A stretch of DNA of 64,000 nucleotides, taken from contig JAQFVV010006271.1 of the NCBI GenBank assembly GCA_028023455.1, positions 1,734,987 to 1,798,986 on the forward strand, read 5' to 3'. The translations under genes and the position numbers were made by a program. Position 1 is the first letter of the stretch; every line of letters starts with the position of its first letter. Origin of the DNA: Epiperipatus broadwayi (taxonomy: Eukaryota; Onychophora; Udeonychophora; Euonychophora; Peripatidae). This document shows positions 13,494 through 26,604 of this stretch, one piece after another. The notes under the pieces are model-generated. The model was not told where the DNA came from and made no database searches. It worked only from the letters and a program-made list of their open reading frames with translations.

Positions 13494-14440
13494 AATAATC
13501 CAGATTTATGCTTCATAACGTTCTGCATTGTGATGGAAAAGTAAAAGATTTTTAATATGGTTATACAAAATGCTTTTGATCAGAACAAACAATATTTTAA
13601 AATTGTCACAGAAGAATTTAACGCTAAAGTGTGTAAACGAATGGATAATGAAAGTGTTGTGAGTTAATTTGATTATGTTAATAGAAATTGCAAAAAACAC
13701 AGTCATATATTATTCCCAGAAAAAAACTATGTATTATAATTTTTTTCATTGGGAAAAATGCTAAATGGAAATAAACAAAGAACATTACTCCTGAAGGTAA
13801 AAAAATTATATTTTGCTTAACATAAAATATATATTTAAAGACTAATGTTCTTAAAAAATTCAACCAGGAAGTGATCATTGGTTAGTGAGATGTAAGATAT
13901 GCATTAATGCATAATTATACGGATAAAATTATTAAGAAAAACAATATTAACGGTTAACATTACTAATCTTCAGAAACACTTTCATAAATTTAAATCCAGA
14001 ACTTGAAAATTGTTTTATAATATTAACAGAATTTGAAAATGGTTCAAACATAAATGAAATGATATACTATGAAAAATATCAAAAAGATAAATGGTAGAAA
14101 AAGGTAGCAATTAATCAGTAATTTTTTATTAAGTCAAGACATTATATGCTGCAAAAAAAGGAATGTGAAAATATTTTTAAAGAATCTATTAAGAGGAATT
14201 GGATGTCTAGACTTTTGTGAAATGATATGAAAAACTGTTAATAATAATGTAAGAAAATATAATTGTGATTTGGCAATAAAACTTATGAAAAAAAAAAAAG
14301 TCTCAAAAATGTAAAACAACATTTTGATATTGGAAGAAAAGTTTTTTGAAAAAAAAAAGAAACATGAAGTATTATTAAAAGAAGAGATGACATCATGAAA
14401 TTTATAAAAGACTTCTCTAAAGAATTGTAAAACTTACATG
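13494..14440 (+). pseudogene. Relic of LINE endonuclease/connector region
   Basis: Collinear with about 22515-23470 of the better LINE copy. Shared segments include 'TTTTAAAATTGT' followed by a decayed form of the GDFNAR-coding stretch (about 13590-13630 vs 22610-22650), 'AATCTTCAGAAACACT' (13969 vs 22979), and 'GAGATGACATCAT' (about 14383 vs 23420). Every frame is broken by stops, and the catalytic Asp-Phe-Asn-Ala-Arg motif is mutated (ENLTLK-like). It is a dead internal fragment, older than the copy at 22.1-24.95 kb. Confidence 0.8.
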
Positions 14441-14812
14441 TTTTCTTCTTTTTGCAGAAATAACTTAATATTATTTTTTAAAAACAATTTAATAAGTTAA
14501 CTAAGAAATAAAAAAGGAAACAAATTTAGAAAATAATCATGTGACAAACCTAAAAGTTTACACATTGATCAATGTTGATAATTATTAGTCCTATATTTTT
14601 TAAAACAATAATTTATTTAATGGAAGTGAGTTATTCCCTTACAATAAACAAATTCTAAAACACATTTTACAAGAAAAAACAAACAAACTATCATTTAAAA
14701 ATTTCTTTCTCGTTTCTTTGATGGCATCTTGAACCAGTACAAAAGTATTTTTCAGCATCACATGATCACCATTCTTTATGCTTACACAGTTGTTTATGCA
14801 TAAGATCCTAAC
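14441..14812. other. Intergenic sequence, nothing recognised
   Basis: Short AT-rich spacer between the LINE relic and a copy of the short hammerhead-like repeat. Nothing supportable is seen in it. Confidence 0.5.
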
Positions 14813-14993
14813 ATCTAGGTGAAGGGTACTCGGATCTGAAGCTCCATATTCATAAAAGCCACAAGCAAGAAACTAGTTGGGATATTGGATTAGTAGGTAC
14901 TAGAGAGGGATTTTATGCACAAACCTTCTGAATTCATTGATTATTCTAACTTGTATTGAGTGACACTACTGTATTTAGAGTTTTGCCTCTGTG
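14813..14993 (+). repeat. Hammerhead-like short repeat, degenerate copy
   Basis: A member of the family also at 9272-9598 and 46.1-47.0 kb. It reads GATCCTAACATCTAG..., then AAAGCCACAAGCAAGAAACTAG..., 'GATATTGGATTAGTAGG', 'TTTTATGCACAAACCTTCTG' and ends at TTTTGCCTCTGTG. The CTGATGA box is lost (TATTCATAA), while the GAAACTAGT part is intact. No coding potential. Confidence 0.8.
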
Positions 14994-14999
14994 TTAAGT

Positions 15000-16059
15000 A
15001 TTTTTCAACAAATTACCAAAAGAAAAATATTTAACAATCCCAATTATTACATTCTTTGTAAAATAACATAAATGTATTTGGTATCTAGTCTGCAATACTG
15101 TGTTTTATTATGTCTTTTTTTCAGTTCTTCTTTTGTAGTGGATAGGTTGCAGGTTTCTGTTTAACAATTATTTTTATTTCCAGGTAACAACAACTGAGAT
15201 AATCATAATTTTGAATGGATTGATATATAAGATTAATTAATTACTTCTGTCATTCTTTTAAGGAAATTGGTTACATAGTTTGGTCAGTAAATGATCAGCT
15301 TTTGTTAAAAGCTTAGCACTTAGTTTTTGTAAACCCTTTACTATTATACTGCTTTTGAAAAATAATTTTTAAGTAAATAAGATTAAGATGAATTTAACAT
15401 CAGGCTTTCAAGATAAGCTTTTGGGTATCCTCTTAATCACACCGAACTTCTAACAAATGCTAATGCCTACATTATATTTTGCAAAACATTTCTGATACCA
15501 ATTTTCCATCTAATCACACAGTTCTCTCAGAAATTATTGCATTGTGTCTTGACCAATTGATTTTTTTATAAGAAGGAATCTCTTTTTTTCCTTTAAAAGT
15601 TTATATTTATTTATTAATTTGAAACACTTCTTTAGAAATAAATCCTTGTTGTTGCTGTTCATTTTTAATTAATTGAAAAACAAAATATTCTATTTATTCA
15701 CTTATTTTAAAAACGCACTTCATTTCTTAAGAGAAAAAATCTAAACCCTTTTTAATTTGTTGATAAACTTTTATAAAAAGAATCTTAATATTCTGTCTTT
15801 TTTAAAAATTGATGAATACCTTTTAAAGATTTTAATTTGGAACTTTTTTTATTTCAAAAAGTAAATAGATGAAAGTAGCAAGAAAAAAAAATCCCACTAA
15901 TATTTTCTTTTTTGAAATCAAACCTATTGAAAATTATACGTTATTTATTATTAGTAGGTTTTAAATTTCTCTAATTATTATTTCATATATGTAAATTTTT
16001 TAATAATTTTAATCTATCTACATTACTGTTAAATAATTAATTATGCTGAAAGCAACATG
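15000..16059. other. Intergenic sequence, no gene seen
   Basis: AT-rich sequence without a supportable ORF, RNA gene or named repeat. Confidence 0.5.
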
Positions 16060-19000
16060 ATATATATATATATTCTAACCTTCTAAATAAATTAATTATC
16101 ATGACAAACATAGCCATCGATAGTTGGACATTTCTAACCTATAAAAACATAAATAAACTTATTAACTCCAACTATATAATATTTCTAACCTTCTAATATT
16201 AGTAAGCTTAATATAGGTTAAGCTAAATACATCAATCGCCTCTATAATTAGGCGTCTCATTTTCTAACCTAATAAAGTATATTCTCGGTGATCTGCAAGC
16301 TCACCAATATGCATACTCAGCCTAGCTCAGTGATCGGTTAGTTGTAAGAAGATTCAGCTGCATATATATGCAGTTAAGATAAAGAAAGAAATTAAAATCA
16401 TAAAACAAATTATCATTAGTAAAATAAATATCTTGGGAAGATAGAAAAAAAACTGTCATCAAGCCCTAATTAAAAATTTAAACTAAAATAATATCCTCTC
16501 TTTACCAAAAACACATTCTCTGAGCTATAAGTATTTGCAATTTTATACAATGATGATAACTTTTCATGTTCTTGTTAATGTTACCAAAGTAAAATATATA
16601 TTCACTATTGCCAATATGATCTGAAAATACTTTTCTTATAGCACAATTATAAGTTAAACTCTTTTAAGCCATGCTACAATTGTAATATCAATAATAATTG
16701 ATCACTTCTTCATTAAAGAATAATTATAATGACAATAATAATCTCAGGGTTTCTTTGTTTAATTTAGGAAAATGCTTGACAGTACTGTGCTGTCACATAT
16801 GACTGGCATTCTGGTTGGCTATAGGAAACATTTACTTTACTTCAAAGTCAATGTGTATCTCATAGCAACTACTATATTATTTAAAGAGATGATAATTATA
16901 CTCAATAATGACATACAATTTTGAATAATACAGCCCTTTTATCCAGAATCTCAGCCAGAATAATAGAAAGACAAGGGCGCTTTTTGTGTCCTTCCATCAT
17001 CCATCAATAAATTAACTAAGACTTATTACTTTGAGAATTTAACTAAATGTGAATGGAATAATGTGCAGTCAGAGTTTGGGAATAAATTCATTTTTACACT
17101 TACATAATGTTTAGTCTGAAGTTTACAATTCCACAAATAATTCTCATTAAAATAAAATGAAATGAAATATTCCTATCTGCTTAAATTTGTCTATCTGGTA
17201 TATTAAGTTTTTGAGAGTTTGAAATGATTTCGGACTCAAGAAAAGGTTTTGCAAATATTGTGCAAACACACTTATATTTAGCACATAAAAAAGGAATCTA
17301 CAATAAATATTGACAGGACTATAATTTATTACTATTACAGACAAAAAAATATACAAATTTATTAAATAATCTCACACTGATACAAAACATAAACCAACAT
17401 TAATCTGTCTATTGTTTAGGTATAGATTAAAATTATAACTTCACCTGTTTGCAATCATGCGAATTGACTAACTAAAAAGTACATCTCATTTACCAATACA
17501 CTAATTTATAAGTTTGGTAAACTTTCTATAAGCTTTTACTTAAAGTTATTGACTAACTATTTTTGTTTTTAATTGATTAATATTATTATATGAAATACGC
17601 AAAATACTAAATTTATTTCTAATAAATTTTATTAAGTTATGGGTTTTAATTGAACAACCTATTCTAATTATGGGTCATTTATCAGAAGTCGCACTCACCA
17701 TCTTACATTTAACTTAATGTTAACTTAAATTACGATAAATATTTTATTCATAAGTGTAATTTAAACTATGAATATTATGTAATTATTAACTAACATTAAA
17801 CATTGCGTTTGAATATTCCTCCAGCAAATAAGCGTTTTAAATTACACAATTTTAACTTACTTTCTCCATTGATTTGCTTGTCAACTACTAGCAAGATTCA
17901 GCAGCACAATACAGATATTGATGTCAGTTACTAAGGCGCTATTGATACTAAAGTGCACCTTGAGGAACTAACACCTCAAACCTAACATTTATCCTTGCCC
18001 TAACTTTTAAAACAAAGCACAATAATCAACACCTTCTATGGTAGAACTATCTTTATATTCACATGAGGAATGCAGAATAACAACGAATGTCTGCAGAATA
18101 AACTACTACACTAAAGTATACTCAGCAAAACGAACACATACCAAGTATAATCCTCTCCTGGGATTTAAACAAATTAAGCATCCTAAATGCTATTTAAACT
18201 CTTGATCGTTCTATTCATGAGAATCGATCACATGGGCTATCAAACATACCCTAATCTTATATCTAAAACTATTCCTCTTATGCAACAATAAAGTATTTTG
18301 GGGAGATCATTTTCATCCCACAAAATGAAATACATTATAAGTATTACATATGCTGATATTAAGCATATATCAACTCTACATTTAGGCAAGATAAGAAAAC
18401 ACACTAATCATAATAAACCTATGTTACAATGTATACTTCGATCAATATCTGAAATCAATGGACATGACAGGAAAAAAGAGTAATAATTTTAATTTTAATG
18501 AAGGAACATTCAAAAAGTAATTGGTAGCATACTATCTTAAACCAAATGAAGTGGATGTGTTATTAAAGAATAAATGGGACTAAATTTCTTAATTAATATA
18601 GTATAAATTCTGTTCAAACTTTAAACAAGAAATATCTTGTTATAGCATTTTTTTTCCAGCTACTTCTGATAATTTTAATATTTATTTTTCCCGTTAAATA
18701 TCTAAAATATTTTTCTTTTACGTACCTAACATGCAAAGTTTATATCTACAATTGCATGTAATAAATCAAATATATTTTATAGATTTTTCTTAGTATTAAA
18801 TATAAACTTAACCCAGAATAATTATAGTAAGACATACCTTTGTCATTACAAGATCATTAAAATATTATTTGACCGATACAGACTTTAACCTATGTTGATA
18901 TAAAAAAAACATATAATTTTATAAATTAGTTTTTCAAAAAAAAAAAAAAAAAATTAAATAAACAAATGCATATTATCTCATTAGCAAAATATTTTTCTGT

Positions 19001-20722
19001 GAGCGCTTAGTCCAGGTGAAGAGTTTTCATCCGGTCGCATTTTACAAAGCATTTTAAAGTAATAAACACATTTTTTTTTTTAATGAAAAGTTTTCTTTTA
19101 TTTAGCATTTCTAATAATAATCAGGTAAAGAAAATTATAACAGAACTGAAGATTAATTCTCATTTGAATTAAACTACTAAAATTTTGGGATAAAAAAAAA
19201 CGAATATTCTAACATAGACGAATATTTTACCATAGACGATAAACGTACACCTTTTTTTTTATTATTGACTAGCTTACTTATGGGCGAAAATGCGCACTTT
19301 TCCAGAGATTATTACGAGAATCACTGTAGTTGACTTATATTATATATGAAGTTTTAACAATTTCACTTGGTGTATAGTACAATATATAACTTGGTTTTAT
19401 TTTTAAGTCATTGAAGGTATATAATTTCCGTTCACAACTTTAGAATTTGATTTTCCAATAGTTTTTTTTTTCTCGTAAGAATACACGTATATGATTTCCC
19501 ATTTATTTCAAAAGAGTGGTTCTTTTTCTATAACAAAAAAAAATGCAGGTGTATGTGCAGCTTAATATTATTATGATTATTAATTATTATTATCATTTTT
19601 AAATAATTCTTGGTGAATAAAAACATATTTTAATGTATATAATGGCATTATTTTTAAATGCAGACAAGATACTTAGAAAGAGCGCTAAAATGTTTTTAGT
19701 TCACCTTCCTTTGCTTCTTAATATATCTTTCAATTATTTTTTTTCCTATACCAAGAAAATATTAATAAATGACAATAAGTTACTAAATAATTATTTCCCA
19801 CTTGGAAATTATTTGTTTTCCTTAATTTAGACACAATAAGATTTTTCCTGATTCTTTTAGTTAATTCTTTCATTTTAACTTGTTGAAAACTTTAACTTTC
19901 GTGTGAGGCAATAAATTTTAAATGTAGAAGGTTTTTAAAGTGTAGAGAATAGCATAAAAAGTTGCAGAATGCCTTACCAGAGGATTTATTCTTCAGTCAT
20001 AAATAAAATCTTCATTATCTTGCCAATTCTTGTTTAAAAACTAAAAAAAAAAAATCTTACAAAATTTTGTACTGTTCAACCTTTTAAGACTAGAAGACTA
20101 TCTAAAAAAATGATTGGAGTATCCAATTCGTCATTTTTTTTACCTCTAGCGACCTCTTTCAAGAAAAACAATAATCATTTGATTATAACATAAACAAAAG
20201 AAAAAAAAAACTTATTACAATCATATAGTTTTCAGTATTATTTAAATGGATTACAAAGTAGTTTGACAATGAAAATAATAAATACATTTAATTAACAATA
20301 ATTATCAGTGATTTCAATTCTTCATAAATTATTTTCTACAAATGAATTTACCAGAAGTTACTGTTCTTTAGGATAAGACATCTTAAAATTATTTAATTGA
20401 TATTTATGTTTTTTTCTCTTTTCTACCCATCTAAAAATTAACTACTGTTTATGATATTTGTTTTACATTATATTAATTTGCTCTAATAAATAATATCTTA
20501 ATTAAATTATTCATGTTCTTTTAAAAATATGATATTGCATTAGGAAATCTATTAGTTATTCACCCAAACCATGCTTAGGTGAGTGATTAGCACACTTTAT
20601 TAACCAATTATTACTATTGTTATTTTATCTTTTTATTTTTCTTAAAGAATAACATTGATTTCATGCAGAAATAATGCTAAATAAAACCAAGTGCCAAAAA
20701 CACAGGGTTACAGTATATATAT
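16060..20722. repeat. Non-coding duplicated block, copy 2
   Basis: The second copy of the block at 1525-6035, same strand, starting about 14.5 kb downstream. It opens with four TTCTAACCT motifs (16073, 16132, 16183, 16262) interleaved with small hairpins. The first copy shows one such motif. It ends abruptly at the TATATATA of 20715-20722, where a G-rich island begins. No conserved ORF is seen; the small ORFs at 18298-18483 and 19633-19830 have no counterpart in copy 1. Confidence 0.75.
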
Positions 20723-21300
20723 AGGGGGTTTCGGCGTTTTAAAGTTTGTTTTTTTCGTTGTTTTTTGTAGGGGGAAAGTTGTTTTTAGAAGAAAGGGGGG
20801 TGGGGGGGGATGGTGAAAGGGGGTTGGGGTGGTGCATTTAGAACCTGATCCTTTGGATCAAGAAAGGTTTGAAGAAAAGAAAATATTAAACGAAATCTAC
20901 GGGGAATTGAAGAAAAAAGGGTTGAGAAGCAGTTAATTGCAAATGGAGGGAAGTTTCGTTGTCACTGGCTCTATACCGGGTGGGAAGAAGGGGCGGCGGT
21001 GGAAAAAAAAGAAAGAGAAAAGTGACGGGAGTGAGTGTGTTTTTTTTTTTGTTAAACAGTGTCAGTTTTTTTGGTCTAAAGAGGAAAGAAAAAAAAGAAT
21101 TTTTCTTTAAAGAAGAAGAAAGCAGGCCGGAATATGAGACAGGGGGAAGGGGGGGTTCGGCGCCCCAAGGGGGGCAGAACTCGACAGCTATCATTTTGCA
21201 AGGGAATCGATCCTCAATGAATAGGGTGAATGTCGTTTTGGGTTTCTGTGTTTTTTTCTTGTTTTGAATCCCCGGGGATCCATCGGACAAAAATTGGGAA
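20723..21300. other. G-rich compositional island, possible misassembly
   Basis: Base composition changes within a few bases at 20723. G runs of 5-8 are frequent (for example about 20796-20809 and 21148-21156), and the stretch contains GGCGGCGG, GGCGCCCC and CCCCGGGGATCC (21270-21281). The last joins SmaI and BamHI sites, as in common cloning polylinkers, though it may be chance. ORFs of about 100-134 codons on both strands here come from low stop density in a non-AT-rich stretch and look like low-complexity translation. No domain is recognised. A noisy gap-filled segment, vector-adjacent contamination or a foreign insertion are the options. Confidence 0.6.
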
Positions 21301-22100
21301 TATGAACTTAAGATATTTTATTTTCCAAATATTATTTTTTGATAGGGGAAAGGTTATATTTTTTAAGATAATTTTGAATAATGATTAGATTTTATCTGTG
21401 TTGTTGTTTTTTATTTATTGAAATAGAATATATATAGGTTTATTGGGTTATGTAAATGTTAAAGGTGGGGAATATATTTTTATTAAAGCAGATATTATAT
21501 AAAAGATATGTTATTTTAAGGTATATTGATGTGTGTGTTTTATTATTTGCTATGAATTAGTTATAAATTAACGATTGATATTTGTTGTTGGTTGATAGAG
21601 TTTTGTAATTTTCTCGGTTTATTAGCTGAGTATGGTAGTGGGGTATTCTATATATTCTTCTTCAGTATTTTAAAAGTAAGTTTGGGGAGTAATGATTGTA
21701 TATGTGTGGAAATGATTTTTTATTATTTTTAAAAATAGTATTTTATTTAGTAAGAAGAAGATAAGAAGTTTGCTATTAACTGAAAGGAGACCCTTTAATT
21801 CCTCTTCGAGGCCTTAAAGGAACTGAGCAGGGCAAATTCCTGATGTTCATTCCATATGTTCTCATTGCAGCTGTTATTACTATGTGATTATTCATATAGC
21901 ATACAAACATGGATGGACTGCTCACCAACATGCAGTAGTCACTGTGGTGAGTTTATTGGCTATTTACCTCTGAGTTTTAGATCAAGAAACACCATGGTCT
22001 TTCTTCTCAGTTGCATTATAAGGCAGAATAAATAATGTGTAAATAATAAATATTTTTCCAGTAGATATATACAATCATGACAGACAAAAATAATTCATGG
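21301..22100. other. C-poor T/G-rich stretch, no gene seen
   Basis: From 21301 to about 21780 the plus strand is strikingly poor in C and rich in T and G, unlike its surroundings. From about 21780 composition returns to normal, with a short higher-GC segment (about 21783-21850). No ORF or known repeat is recognised. Confidence 0.5.
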
Positions 22101-22109
22101 TGCTTATTC

Positions 22110-24955
22110 CAAGGAGACTGTAAAGTTACCAACAAAAGCAGCAGTGATGTGGTCAAAGGTAGAGGGTGCTAAGAATTCCCTGATTGTGAACCCAGGCTGC
22201 CATTTGATGATGTCTTTTTATTTAGGTACTTGTAACTGAAGATCACTTTCAAGTGAAGGAAGATTGCAAGAGTTAGAAAAAGAACTGTCTTATATTAAAT
22301 GGGACATTATTGGACTTTGTGAAGTTAGAAAAAAAGGTGAAGAGTCAATTGGTTTAAAAAGTGGACATGTACTCTATTATAAAGGCACAAATATTGAAAA
22401 TACAAGTGGAGTAGGATTCATTATAAATAAAAAGTGGAAGAACAATATTGTGGAGATTGATGGTGTATGGGACAGAGTGGCAAGTTTAGTTATACAACTT
22501 AATAGCAGATACCAAATGCAGATAATTTAGGTTTATACCCCAACAAGTTCTCATAGTGATGAAGTAGTAGAAGATTTTTATGTGGATGTACAAACAGCTT
22601 TTGAGTAAACAACATTTTAAAATTGTTATGGGAGATTTTAATGCTAGAATTGGTAAACAAATGAAAGATAAAAGTGCTGTAGGTAATTTTGGTTATGGTA
22701 ATAGAAATGACAGAGGACATAGACTTGTGAAGTTTGCAGAAAAAGAAAAACTTTATATTATGAATTCTTTTTTTGAGAAAAATGTTAAAAGGAAATGGAC
22801 ATGGAAGCATCCAAATGAAGGTACAGTAGAATTGGATTATATTTTGACTAACAGAAAATACATATTTAAAGATTGTAATGTTCTACCTAAATTTAACACA
22901 GGAATAAGATACATGTTATGCAAAACTAGAGAGACAAAAAATATTTAAAATAACAATATTTACAGTTGATATTCATAATCTTCAGAAACACTGTAATGAA
23001 TTTAAATTAGAACTTACAAATCGGTTTCAAGTATTACTAGATTTTGAACAAGATTCACATTTGAATGAAATTAATAAGAAAATGACTGAAACACTTTCAA
23101 AAACTGCAACAAAGATAACTGGTAGAAAAAAAGCAGCAATTGACCAATAAAGTTTCTATTGAGACTAAAGTATTTATTAAGAAAAAAAGGAGTATGAAGA
23201 TATACAAAAATAATGTATTAAAAAGGAATGAATACCTCGAATTCTGTAAAATGGTGTGGAAAAGAGTTGAAATTAATATAAAAAAGTATAACTGTAAGCT
23301 AGCAAGGAAAGCTATAGAAGTGAGTAAAAGTCTCAAGAGTGTAAAATAACATTTTGCTATTGGTAGGAAATTTATATCTGCAATAAGGAAAAAAAAGATG
23401 GAACTATTACTAAAAAGAGAGATGACATCATAAGATGGCTAGAAGACTTCTATCAAGAATTATATAGTAATAAAAACAAGTACCTCCTATACCTACTGTA
23501 TCTTCCCAATTGCCCAGAATTTTAAATAAAGAAGTGAGACATGCAATTAAATTTACGAAGAAAGAAAAGGATCCGGGCAATGGTGGAATTGTAATTGATA
23601 TATTAAAAAAAGCAGGTGAAGAAATATAACATTTTTTAGAAAAATTATATACCAAATGTCTAAATGATACATATGTACCAGATAATTGGAATATTGCAGT
23701 ATTAATATTAATATTTTAAAACGGTGATAAAAAGACATTAGAAATTACAGACCTATCAGCCTTTTACCAGTTTTATACCAAAATGTTACCAACATAATTA
23801 GTGCTTGTTTACAGGGAACATTGGATTTCTACCAACCAAGAGAACAAGCTAGATTTAAAAGTGGTTTTAGTACAGTAGATCATATCCAAGATATTAAGAG
23901 AAATTATAGAAAGAACAAATGAATATGAGTTGCCATTATGCTTTGGATTTTTAGATTATAAAAAGGTATTTGATTCTATAAACATTTTTTCAATGATTAT
24001 AAGCATTGGATCGTCAAGTATAGATCCAAGATATTATAATATTTTGAAGAATATTTATAAAAATGCAACAACAACAATTATATTACATAATGACACTAGG
24101 AAAATCAATATTGAGAAGGGTGTAAGATAATGACTCCATATCTCCAAAACTTTTTACAGCAGTAAATGGGAATGTAAAGGAGTGAAAATAAATGGATATT
24201 ATTTAAGTCACTTAGTTTTGCAGATGATGTAGTCGTTTTTCCAAATAATGCTTTAGAACTGCAGGAAATGTTGCAGGAGTTATCAGATGAAAATAGGAAA
24301 GTATGACTAAAGATAAATGTTAAAAAGTCTAAAGTAATGTTCAATGGATTTTCTCAAAATATGAAAATAAATATTGATTATGATGAATTAGAAGAAGTTA
24401 ACAGCTACAAATATCTTCGTCAGATTATTAATACAGGTAGAAACATTATGGTTGAAATTTTGGTAGAAATAACTTGATATTAAAAGAAAATATGCCTATA
24501 TGTTTGAAAAGAAAGGTTTTTAATGAATGTGTTTTACCAGTTCTTACTTATGGATCTGAGACTTGAACACTTAATAGGAAAGCAATACAGAGAATTCAGA
24601 CCACTCAAAGAAGTATGGAGACATGCATGTTAAGAGTAACAAGATGAGATTGAAAATACAATATATGGGTAAGAGAACAAACAGGTGTTATTGAACCTCA
24701 TTGAAAAAATTAAAAGACTGAAGTGGAGTTGGGCTGGACATATTGCTAAGAGAGATGATAATAGATGGACAATTGAAATCTTAAACTGGATCAAGAGATT
24801 GTAAACAACCAGAAAGAGACCACACATGAGATGGATGAATGAAATAAGAAGGTGTGCAGGGGTGATGTGGAGAAGAGAAGCTAAATATCGGAGAAGGTGG
24901 TTTGAACTTGGAGAGATCTTCATCCTTCAGTGGATTGATAATGGTTGATGATGTT
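22110..24955 (+). pseudogene. Non-LTR retrotransposon (LINE), decayed, nearly full coding span
   Basis: Translation in three shifting frames gives an APE-type endonuclease then a reverse transcriptase. Endonuclease: YLGTCN..., CEVRKKGE (catalytic Glu, about 22320), YTPTSS, VMGDFNARIG (about 22625-22655) and LDYIL. RT: DPGNGGIVIDIL (about 23570), FLDYKKVFDS (about 23945), SPKLFTA, FADDVVVF (YADD-type catalytic motif, about 24220), KYLRQIIN. C-terminus: RLKWSWAGHIAKRDDNRWT and RPHMRWMNEIRR (about 24720-24850). This layout is that of the RTE-like endonuclease/RT proteins often mislabelled 'craniofacial development protein 2-like'; the clade is inferred, not proven. There are at least eight stops or frameshifts, including a stop after NSRYQMQII and one just before KINVKKSK, so it cannot make an active protein. 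The 3' end lies near the GTTGATGATG at about 24945. Two further relics of the same family are at 13494-14440 (+) and 57860-58557 (-). Confidence 0.88.
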
Positions 24956-26604
24956 ATATATATGCAACTGATATTTTTATTTCAAATATTGTAGATAAAA
25001 TTTATGTGAAGAAGTGAATGGACAACACTAATTAACAATGCAAATTAGTCATGTGATCTAGTAATAATAATAATATATTTCTTTGCCATTTTTGGTTTTG
25101 AAACTCAAAAATGAAGCACTTTTCTTTCGCACTCTAGCTAATAGAAGAATAGTAATAAATCAAATATTTGTACATTATATGCGCAAAAATTTGAATATAA
25201 TGTTTTTGAATATTCACATGTAAAGTATCCAATATAATATTTTTAATATTCACATTAATTACCTCGTCCAAAGTGTTTTGTATATATATATTTAAAGATT
25301 TTCATAACCTTATACATGTAAACCTTGAAATAAAAACTTCTGCATATAAAATCTATCCAAAATATTAGCTATAATGTAAACAAAAAATAATTAATTAAAA
25401 TGAACAATACAAACTAAAAGCATGTAAACTAGTAATGGCAATTGTATTTGTCTGAACCATTTAATATATATATATATATGATTTTTTTTCCAAAAGTTAA
25501 CCTTGATAATGGCGGTTGTTATTCCGTCGAAATATTGGATTGTAGTGCAAAATAATACACGGTTTATACCCAAAAATATTATTTTATCTACATCATATAA
25601 TCGTGAAAACATTATATATATATATATATATATTACAAAATATACACATAAAAGTATATTTTTCAAAATTTCCATTTTTTAAATGTTTTTTTCTTTCAAT
25701 TTTAAATAGACACCTCCTTTAACATTGCAAAATAAAATTACCTTATAAACGTAATATGTTAATGTTATACGATCTTTTTAAAATTTGTTCTTAGTTTTAC
25801 AAATCTTTCTTTGAATAATAATTGTAATGAAAGTTGTATTATTATCTCTCATATTTTTGTTCATCATTTATATAATTTTGATTGTATTATTTTATAAAAA
25901 AATTTCCATAATCCCAATTTGTCCAATGCACTTTAGATGCATATGTAGTTAAAGGTGAAACTAAAATGTGAATTATAATATTAAGGTGGTTTAGCGCTTG
26001 AGAAATTTCTACATTTTCATAATCAAAGCCAAAACAATTGTTAGTACTTAAGATGCATATAACCTAATGTTTTTCATCTAACTTTAAATGCTTTTCACTG
26101 ATAAAGTTTATAAACAGACTATAATCTGAAGATATAGACACATCAATATTGGATAAGAATTTAATACTAACTAGAATCCATTAATTTTTCAAGATTACAG
26201 TGTAGCAAAAACCAAATAGCACAAACATATGTTTTTTTCTCAGTAACTGATTATAGTTATTCATATTAGAAAACAGTCATATTTGATGTCGTTGATGACA
26301 ATCACAGAGATCTCACCGCAATAATTTCATTTGAAAATTTACAATAAAAAATAAATTCGTATATTACCTTTTTTTTAATTGATGAAGGTTATTTATCTAA
26401 GTATCATTTGGTGTTGACGACTCAATGGCATTTTAGAACAATAGCTACATCTTTTTGTTGATTTCAGTAACAATTAAATTTTTTAATTTATAAATAAAAC
26501 AATGTTTTAACATATTTTTATCTTCTCTAAGAAACTTCTAGATTCTATTATTGATAAATTCATGATTTGTAAAATAAAATATATTTAAAAATTGTTTGTA
26601 ATAT
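24956..26604. other. Intergenic sequence, no gene seen
   Basis: AT-rich with small TA tracts at about 25466-25480 and 25612-25632. I find no supportable gene; the short minus-strand ORF at 25391-25675 runs through the TA tracts and is not credible. Confidence 0.5.

Noticed and set aside
20886-21290. ORFs of 134 and 102 codons in the G-rich island
   Set aside because: Long only because stop codons are rare at this composition. The products are Lys/Arg/Gly- or Phe/Pro-rich low-complexity text, overlapping on both strands, in a probably misassembled stretch.
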